This document shows positions 24,566 to 29,863 of a stretch of DNA of 29,863 bases, one piece after another. The position numbers and the translations under genes are program-made. The first letter of the stretch is position 1. The number at the start of each line of letters is the position of its first letter. The stretch comes from JACORV01 sp041484135 (GTDB taxonomy: Bacteria; Gemmatimonadota; Gemmatimonadetes; Gemmatimonadales; JACORV01), in the NCBI GenBank assembly GCA_041484135.1, contig JBGPHD010000017.1, forward strand, positions 1-29,863, written 5' to 3'. The notes below the pieces were generated by a model. That model searched no databases. It was not told where the DNA came from and saw only the letters and a program-made list of their open reading frames with translations.

Positions 24566-25003
24566 TCACTTGCCGGCGAACTTGGGCAGTTCCCTCCGGT
24601 GGCGCGTGAGGAACTCCTCGTAGACGTGCGCGTCGGTGTAGTCGCGCATCTCCGCAATCCGGTCGCCACGGAACCTCAGGACCACGCAGGTGCGCTGGTC
24701 CATCACGTCCGCCGGGGCGCTCGTGAGCCAGCTCCGCTCGCGGATCTCGACGATGACCCGGTCGTCCGCGTCGTACCACGTGCGCTCCAGGTCCTCGTAG
24801 CCCCAGTCGGCGGCGCCGAGGCCCTGCTCCCGGGCGCGCATGGAGCGGATCACGGCGTCACGGCCCCGCCACTCGCCGCCGATGGGTGGGGCGCCTGCCG
24901 TCCAGTAGACGACGTCCTCGGTGAAGTAGCCGGCGACCTCGTCCATCTTCCCGGCGAAGAGCGCCTTCTCGTAGGCCTTCGCCACCTGCATCCGGGTCGT
25001 CAT
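24566..25003 (-). CDS. SnoaL/NTF2-like protein
   Basis: The product has 145 residues from the ATG at 25003, which overlaps the stop of the Rieske-flavodoxin gene by 4 bp (ATGA). The pattern of an N-terminal helix (A-K-A-Y-E-K-A-L), F-T-E-D-V-V-Y-W, G-E-W-R-G-R-D-A-V and a final beta sheet is that of the SnoaL/ketosteroid-isomerase-like cone fold. Members are isomerases, cyclases, hydratases or binding proteins; no catalytic set stands out. Tight coupling to the flavoprotein suggests action on the same substrate. The longer open frame upstream lies in the neighbouring gene. Confidence 0.85.
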   Translation of the reverse strand: MTTRMQVAKAYEKALFAGKMDEVAGYFTEDVVYWTAGAPPIGGEWRGRDAVIRSMRAREQGLGAADWGYEDLERTWYDADDRVIVEIRERSWLTSAPADVMDQRTCVVLRFRGDRIAEMRDYTDAHVYEEFLTRHRRELPKFAGK

Positions 25004-26109
25004 ACCGCCGCCGCCTCCCGCGTGGCCAAGGGTTGGGCCTTCCGGCCCGCGCGCTCCATCGGCCGCACCAGCTCCGCCTGGTGGGCGTCCAGGACCTTCC
25101 AGAAGTCGAGCGCGCGCGCCGCCAGCTCGCGTGCCGCCGCGCGCAGCACGTCGCTCTCCTTCACCTGTCGCACGTTGTTCTGCATGTCCTCGGCGTCCCA
25201 GCCGCGCGAATGCGCGATGAAGGGGAAGGGCGGGAAGAGGAAGCCGAGCTCGGACCAGAAGGTCATCATCCCGCCGGCCACCGCCTGGATGTTGTCCTGC
25301 CCGCCGGTGATGATGAACGCCGCGACCTTGTTGCAGATCAGGACCTTGTTGTGGATGGTGACCTGGTTCTGGATGCAGTTCATCCGCTCGATCATCTTGA
25401 AGTAGAGCGACGAGGCGCTGCCCCAGCGGATGGGCGTGGAGACGAGCACCACGTCGCACCAGTGGACGAGCCCCTCGTAGACGACCGTGAGCTCGTCCTC
25501 GGGGTCGCGCTCCGTGATGGCGCAGGGCCAGGTGCAGGCGTGGGACGCCTTGGAGTAGTTGCCCTCGCACGGCTTGAACTTCAGCGCGTTCAGCCGGACC
25601 AGCTTCGTCTCGGCGCCGCGCTCGCCGGCCATGGCGAGGGCGTGCTCGAGCAGCGCGTCGGAGGTGGAGTAGCGCGGGTTGGCGTCGTCCATCGCCGTGG
25701 TGGAGATGCCGAGGACGCGCGGCGGGGCGCCGGGCGTCTTGGGATGCTCCTCGAGCAGATGCGAGGGCTTGTGCTTGACGAGCTTGCGGGGCTGCACCGG
25801 CGGCGTGGCGACGTAGACGCCATCCGCACGCTCCTCGATCCCGAAGACCGGCACCTGTTCCTCGTCGTAGCCCGTCGGTCCCTTGCCCGTGATGACGCTG
25901 TACTCCCAGCCGTGCCAGGGACACATGACGAACTCGCCGTTCAGCCGCCCCTCGCACAGCGGGCCGCCCCTGTGGTTGCAGCCGTTGCCGATGGCGCGGA
26001 AGCGGCCCTCGTGGTGGAAGACCGCGATCTGGTGGCGGTCCAGCTTGGTCGAGAACGGCACCTGCTGGAGCAGCTCGGCCTTGGTGCCTAGGCGATGCCA
26101 GTCCGTCAT
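25000..26109 (-). CDS. Rieske-flavodoxin fusion oxidoreductase
   Basis: The product has 369 residues from the ATG at 26109, with AAGGAG 6 bases upstream. Residues 1-105 are a Rieske domain with C44-x-H46 and C63-x2-H66 to bind a 2Fe-2S cluster. Residues 130-340 are a flavodoxin-like NAD(P)H:FMN-reductase domain (R-V-L-G-I-S, and S-T-P-I-R-W-G-S-A-S for FMN). Between strands lie C181, C192 and C196, placed roughly where iron-sulfur flavoproteins bind a cluster, though with different spacing. One chain could thus pass electrons between FMN and the Rieske cluster. I know no characterised enzyme of this layout. It is translationally coupled to the SnoaL-like gene and divergent from egtD. Confidence 0.88.
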   Translation of the reverse strand: MTDWHRLGTKAELLQQVPFSTKLDRHQIAVFHHEGRFRAIGNGCNHRGGPLCEGRLNGEFVMCPWHGWEYSVITGKGPTGYDEEQVPVFGIEERADGVYVATPPVQPRKLVKHKPSHLLEEHPKTPGAPPRVLGISTTAMDDANPRYSTSDALLEHALAMAGERGAETKLVRLNALKFKPCEGNYSKASHACTWPCAITERDPEDELTVVYEGLVHWCDVVLVSTPIRWGSASSLYFKMIERMNCIQNQVTIHNKVLICNKVAAFIITGGQDNIQAVAGGMMTFWSELGFLFPPFPFIAHSRGWDAEDMQNNVRQVKESDVLRAAARELAARALDFWKVLDAHQAELVRPMERAGRKAQPLATREAAAV

Positions 26110-26123
26110 GGAGCACTCCTTCC

Positions 26124-26151
26124 TTGACAGGGAACTTCGGCGGGAGAGAAT
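26124..26151 (+). promoter_or_regulatory. Sigma-70-type promoter of the ergothioneine operon
   Basis: A perfect TTGACA (26124-26129) is followed after 16 bases by GAGAAT (26146-26151). The predicted start near 26158 leaves a leader of about 47 bases with GGAG 5-6 bases before the ATG of egtD. The 95-bp divergent gap must also hold the promoter of the Rieske-flavodoxin gene, which I could not place. Confidence 0.6.
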
Positions 26152-26204
26152 ACGTTCAACACGGGATCGCCGCACCTCCCCACGCCGCACCGCACGGAGA
26201 TCGG

Positions 26205-27194
26205 ATGGCAAAGGCCCTGGGACAGCTCGAGGCGGCTCGGCGGTCGCGCGCGCGGATGGCGGGCGAGGTGCGGGCGGGGCTCCTGGCCCCGCGCCCCTGG
26301 CTCCCCAGCAAGTACTTCTACGACGACCGCGGAAGCCGTCTCTTCGAGGCGATCACCGCCCTGCCCGAGTACTACCAGAGCCGCACCGAGGAACGGCTGC
26401 TCGAGACCATCGCCGACCTGGTGGTGGAGCGGACGCAGCCGGAGGAGCTGGTGGAGCTGGGTTCGGGGGTGGGCCGCAAGATCGGCCTGCTCCTCGAGGC
26501 GATGCTGCGCAGCGGACGCCCCGCCCGCTGCCGGCTCTTCGACATCAACGCCCTGTTCGTCACCGAGTCGGTGCGCCGACTCGCCACGGGCTTCCCGACC
26601 GTCGAGGTGCGCGGCGCTGTGGGCGACTTCACGGAGGACCTGGGCGCGCTGGGGCCGGGCGGCGGGCGGCTGGCGGTGTTCTTCGCGGGGACGATCGGCA
26701 ACCTCCATCCACGTGATGTTCCGGCCTTCCTCCGCCGGGTGTCTGCGCAGCTCGCCCCGGGCGACGGCTTCCTGGTCGGTGTGGACCTGGTCAAGGACCC
26801 GGCACGGCTGGAGGCGGCGTACAACGACGCGGCCGGCGTGACGGCCGAGTTCAACCGCAACATCCTCCGCCACATCAACGACGCGCTGGGCGCGGATTTC
26901 GACCCGGACGCCTTCGCGCACATCGCGTTCTACGACCGCGAGCGGGCGTGGATCGAGATGCGGCTCGCCGCCACCCGCGTGATGCGCGTGACGATCCCCG
27001 CCGCCGGGCTCGCGCTCGACTACGCGCCGGGCGACGAGATCCGCACCGAGATCAGCTGCAAGTACAGCCGCGCGTCGTTCGAGGCGCTGCTGGCCGGCAC
27101 CGGGCTCGCGCTCGACGCGTGGCACACCGACCCGGACCAGCTCTTCGCGCTGGCCCTGCTGCGACGTCAGCCGCACGCGGCGCCCGTCCCATGA
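26205..27194 (+). CDS. egtD: L-histidine N-alpha-methyltransferase
   Basis: The product has 329 residues from the ATG at 26205; a longer in-frame start at 26124 would cover the promoter. F-Y-D-D-R-G-S-R-L-F-E-A-I-T with L-P-E-Y-Y-Q-S-R-T-E, the SAM-binding V-E-L-G-S-G-V-G-R-K and G-T-I-G-N-L-H-P are EgtD signatures, and the length equals the family's. It trimethylates histidine to hercynine with SAM, the first step to ergothioneine. It overlaps egtB in ATGA. Confidence 0.96.
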   Translation: MAKALGQLEAARRSRARMAGEVRAGLLAPRPWLPSKYFYDDRGSRLFEAITALPEYYQSRTEERLLETIADLVVERTQPEELVELGSGVGRKIGLLLEAMLRSGRPARCRLFDINALFVTESVRRLATGFPTVEVRGAVGDFTEDLGALGPGGGRLAVFFAGTIGNLHPRDVPAFLRRVSAQLAPGDGFLVGVDLVKDPARLEAAYNDAAGVTAEFNRNILRHINDALGADFDPDAFAHIAFYDRERAWIEMRLAATRVMRVTIPAAGLALDYAPGDEIRTEISCKYSRASFEALLAGTGLALDAWHTDPDQLFALALLRRQPHAAPVP

Positions 27195-28525
27195 CGACGG
27201 CGCTGGCCGAGACCTCGCTCCGGGACCGGCTCGAGGCCGCCTGGGCGCGCTCCGACGAGATCTTCGAGCTGCTCGCGCCGGAGGCGCTCCTCCACCGGCC
27301 CATCGCGCTCCGACAGCCGTTCCTCTTCTACGTGGGCCATCTGCCGGCGTTCGCGTGGAACCAGGTGTGGCGCGGCGTGCTGGGGCGCGAGCCGTTCCAT
27401 GCCGAGTTCGACGGCCTCTTCCAGCGGGGCATCGACCCGGTGGGCGTGGACGCGTACCAGCCGTCCTCCGCCGAGCCGTGGCCCCCGCTCGCCGCGGTCC
27501 TCGGCTATCGCGACCGCGTGCGTGAGGCGCTGCGCGGCGTCTTCGATGACGTGGCGGCGCTCGAGGGGAGCGACGTGCTGGCCGCCCGCGGCCGCGTCTG
27601 GCGACTGGTGATCGAGCACGAGGTGATGCACCACGAGACGCTCCTCTACATGCTCCAGCAGCTGCCGATGGAGCGCAAGGTGAGGCCGGACGATCTCCCC
27701 GCCCTTCTGATCACGAATGCGGCGGCGAACGGCGCCGTCGCGATCCCCGGCGGCGTGGTCACGCTGGGCGCGGACTTCGAGCGGACAACGTTCGGCTGGG
27801 ACAACGAATTCCCGGAGCGGCAGGAGCGCGTGCCGGCGTTCACCATCGACCGGACGCCGGTGCGCCACGCCGAGTACCTCGAATTCGTCCGGGGCGGCGG
27901 GTACGAGCGGCGGGACTTCTGGACGGAGGACGGCTGGGCGTGGCGGCAGCGGGTCCACCACGAGCATCCGGCGTTCTGGGTGCGTGAAGGGAAGGGCTTC
28001 CGCTACCGCACGCTCTTCGACGAATTGCCGCTCGATCAGGTCGCGGACTGGCCCGTGTACGTGAGCTGGGCTGAGGCCGCGGCGTACGCCCGCTGGCAGG
28101 GAGCGGCCCTGCCCACCGAGCCGGAGCTGCACCGGACGATGTACGGCGCTGAGGGCGGCGTGGAGCGCGCGTACCCCTGGGGCGGGGCGGCGCCGCGCCC
28201 CGAGCACGGCAACTTCGGTTATTCGCGTTGGGCGCCGACCCCGGTGGGCGCGTATCCCGCGGGCGCGAGCGCGTGGGGCGTGCTCGATCTCATAGGGAAC
28301 GGCTGGGAGTGGACGGAGAGCCGCTTCCTCCCCTTCCCGGGCTTCCGGGCCTGGGCGCGCACCTATCCCGGCTATTCGTCGGATTTCTTCGACGACCAGC
28401 ACTACGTGATGCTGGGCGCGTCGTTCGCCACCGATCCGCTGCTGGTGCGCCGGAGCTTCCGCAACTGGTTCCAGCCGCACTATCCGTACGTCTTCGCCAA
28501 GTTCCGGTGTGTGCGCCGCGCCTGA
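27191..28525 (+). CDS. egtB: Hercynine oxygenase / sulfoxide synthase
   Basis: The product has 444 residues. The N-terminal DinB-like domain carries the iron ligands: His50 in Y-V-G-H and the H-x3-H-x-E motif at His143 to Glu149 (H-E-V-M-H-H-E). The C-terminal half is a formylglycine-generating-enzyme-like fold with L-P-T-E-P-E-L, G-N-G-W-E-W-T-E-S and F-R-N-W. EgtB joins a thiol to hercynine with O2, giving a sulfoxide. Whether it uses gamma-glutamylcysteine or cysteine cannot be read safely; no egtA, egtC or egtE is in the window, which would fit the cysteine-using route or genes elsewhere. The start overlaps the egtD stop. Confidence 0.95.
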   Translation: MTTALAETSLRDRLEAAWARSDEIFELLAPEALLHRPIALRQPFLFYVGHLPAFAWNQVWRGVLGREPFHAEFDGLFQRGIDPVGVDAYQPSSAEPWPPLAAVLGYRDRVREALRGVFDDVAALEGSDVLAARGRVWRLVIEHEVMHHETLLYMLQQLPMERKVRPDDLPALLITNAAANGAVAIPGGVVTLGADFERTTFGWDNEFPERQERVPAFTIDRTPVRHAEYLEFVRGGGYERRDFWTEDGWAWRQRVHHEHPAFWVREGKGFRYRTLFDELPLDQVADWPVYVSWAEAAAYARWQGAALPTEPELHRTMYGAEGGVERAYPWGGAAPRPEHGNFGYSRWAPTPVGAYPAGASAWGVLDLIGNGWEWTESRFLPFPGFRAWARTYPGYSSDFFDDQHYVMLGASFATDPLLVRRSFRNWFQPHYPYVFAKFRCVRRA

Positions 28526-29264
28526 CGCGGCCGTAGCGGAGCCCATCGTCTCGCTGCGCGGTGTCACGGTCCGCCTGGGCGGGCACGACGCCGTCACGGA
28601 CCTGACGCTGGACGTCCTGCGCGGCGAGACCCTGGTCCTCCTCGGCCGCAGCGGCTCCGGCAAGACCACCACCCTCAAGCTCATCAACGCCCTCCGCGCC
28701 CCCACCAGCGGCGACGTCTTCGTCGAGGGGCGGTCCACCCGCGACTGGGAGCCGCACCGGCTGCGCCGGCACATCGGGTACGTGATCCAGGAGACCGGGC
28801 TCTTCCCGCACTTCACGGTGGAGCGGAACGTCGGCCTGGTGCCGGCGCTCGAGGGGTGGGATGCGCCGCGCATCCGCGAGCGGGTGCGGGAACTCCTGAC
28901 GCTGGTGGGCCTCGATCCCGCGCGCTTCGCCGCGCGCTACCCGCACGAGCTGTCGGGGGGGCAGCGGCAGCGGGTCGGCATCGCGCGCGCGCTGGCGGCG
29001 GACCCGCCGCTGCTGCTCCTCGACGAGCCGTTTGGCGCGCTCGATCCGCTCACCCGGGCCGAGCTGCAGCGCGAGTTCGCGGACCTCAAGGCACGGCTCG
29101 CCACGACGATGGTCTTCGTCACGCACGACGTGCGTGAAGCGCTCAGGCTCGGCAACCGCCTAACGCTACTTGCGGGGGGGCGCGCGGTGTTCGTGGGGAC
29201 GCCGGGAGAGTTCCGGTCGGCGGAGCACCCCGAGGCGCGGGCCTTCGTGGCGGCGCTCGCGTGA
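28509..29264 (+). CDS. ABC transporter ATPase, glycine-betaine/ergothioneine class (EgtV-like)
   Basis: The product has 251 residues from a GTG at 28509 that overlaps egtB by 17 bp. Walker A G-R-S-G-S-G-K-T-T, signature L-S-G-G-Q-R-Q-R-V and Walker B L-L-L-L-D-E-P-F-G-A-L-D are intact. The sequence is of the quaternary-amine (OpuCA/ProV) class but has no CBS domains at the C-terminus. Together with the following permease it forms an importer-type pair. Location in the egtDB operon suggests ergothioneine as substrate, as for EgtUV; OpuC-type betaine or choline uptake is the alternative. Confidence 0.9.
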   Translation: MCAAPDAAVAEPIVSLRGVTVRLGGHDAVTDLTLDVLRGETLVLLGRSGSGKTTTLKLINALRAPTSGDVFVEGRSTRDWEPHRLRRHIGYVIQETGLFPHFTVERNVGLVPALEGWDAPRIRERVRELLTLVGLDPARFAARYPHELSGGQRQRVGIARALAADPPLLLLDEPFGALDPLTRAELQREFADLKARLATTMVFVTHDVREALRLGNRLTLLAGGRAVFVGTPGEFRSAEHPEARAFVAALA

Positions 29265-29863
29265 GCCTCCTCACCTTCTTCGCGAACAACCGGGCCGAGG
29301 TGCTGCACCTCATCGGCCAGCATCTCGTGCTGGTGACGGTCTCGACCGGCGCCGCGGTGTTGGTGGGCGTGCCGACCGGCGTGCTGCTGGCCCGACGGCC
29401 CGCACTGAGCGGCCCGATCCTCGGCTTGGCGAACGTCTTCCAGACGATCCCGAGCCTGGCGCTGTTCGGGTTCCTGATCCCGCTGCCGTTCCTCGGCGGC
29501 ATCGGCGCACGGACCGCGATCGTGGCGCTGATCGTGTACGCGCTGCTGCCGGTGATCCGGAACACGTACACGGGCCTGCGGGGCATCGATCCCGCGGTGC
29601 GCGAGGCGGCGGTGGGGATGGGGATGACCGACGGGGAGATCCTGCGCCAGGTGGAGTTCCCGCTCGCGATGGGCGTGATCATGGCGGGCATCCGCGTGGC
29701 GACGGTGGTCGGGATCGGCATCGCGACCATCGCGGCGGCGGTGGGAGCAGGCGGGCTCGGCGAGTACATCTTCCGCGGCGTGGCGACGGTGAACACCACG
29801 CTGATCCTGGCGGGCGCGCTGCCGGCGGCGATGATGGCGCTGCTGGCGGACTACGGCCTGGGG
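29261..29863 (+). CDS. ABC permease, OpuCB/EgtU type, N-terminal part (runs off the window)
   Basis: I read an open frame from the GTG at 29261 (GTGA overlap with the ATPase stop) to the window end, 201 residues with no stop. It has about five membrane helices with the family's Q-T-I-P-S-L-A-L-F-G-F, the cytosolic coupling segment E-A-A-V-G-M-G-M-T, and A-G-G-L-G-E-Y-I-F. In EgtU the permease is fused to a C-terminal substrate-binding domain; whether that holds here lies beyond the window. Confidence 0.9.
   Translation, partial: MSLLTFFANNRAEVLHLIGQHLVLVTVSTGAAVLVGVPTGVLLARRPALSGPILGLANVFQTIPSLALFGFLIPLPFLGGIGARTAIVALIVYALLPVIRNTYTGLRGIDPAVREAAVGMGMTDGEILRQVEFPLAMGVIMAGIRVATVVGIGIATIAAAVGAGGLGEYIFRGVATVNTTLILAGALPAAMMALLADYGLG

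Overview
The window is 29.9 kb of very GC-rich, densely coding bacterial DNA. Many starts are GTG and genes are tightly packed, often with 4-bp stop/start overlaps. Gene content suggests a soil-type Gemmatimonadota bacterium or a similar lineage: a kinase-TPR Ser/Thr protein kinase, an exosortase, secreted M28 peptidase and hydrolase, and an EgtBD pair. This placement rests on gene style, not on a marker gene. I saw no rRNA, tRNA, CRISPR array, insertion sequence or prophage gene.

Region 1 (1-11063) is an exopolysaccharide and cell-surface locus. On the minus strand are a truncated exosortase, a priming sugar transferase, a cytosolic histidine kinase and a sigma-54 response regulator. A regulatory region of about 320 bp separates these from a Wzc-type chain-length protein/tyrosine kinase on the plus strand. 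That region holds two overlapping palindromes about 130-155 bp upstream of a good -24/-12 promoter, so the regulator probably drives the adjacent export gene. The 9-mer next to the promoter recurs at nearly the same distance from a weaker -24/-12-like site before the sugar transferase-exosortase pair. Then come a protein with degenerate receiver and GGDEF domains (minus), a small zinc-ribbon protein, glmS (amino-sugar supply) and a short Wza-like export protein.

Region 2 (11158-19512) is mixed housekeeping: an exported RidA-like protein overlapping a flavin amine oxidase; a protein kinase with TolB-like and TPR regions; then a probable four-gene operon of an Nfu Fe-S carrier, an ATP-grasp ligase, a secreted M28 peptidase and the ribosome GTPase RsgA. 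The Nfu gene has a clear promoter placed so that its mRNA would be leaderless.

Region 3 (19513-23477) holds a membrane SPFH/band-7 protein, a 58-residue ribbon-helix-helix protein, a secreted alpha/beta hydrolase and a Tet-like MFS transporter. Three TATC repeats phased at 11 bp overlap the -10 element and look like an autoregulatory operator.

Region 4 (23474-29863) has an Acg-type nitroreductase, a SnoaL-like protein and an unusual Rieske-flavodoxin fusion on the minus strand. Divergent from them is an ergothioneine operon: egtD, egtB, then an ABC ATPase and permease of the glycine-betaine class that resemble the ergothioneine transporter EgtV/EgtU. The permease runs off the window. A short motif, GTTAGGC, recurs on both strands through the window and accounts for every in-frame TTA leucine codon I found.
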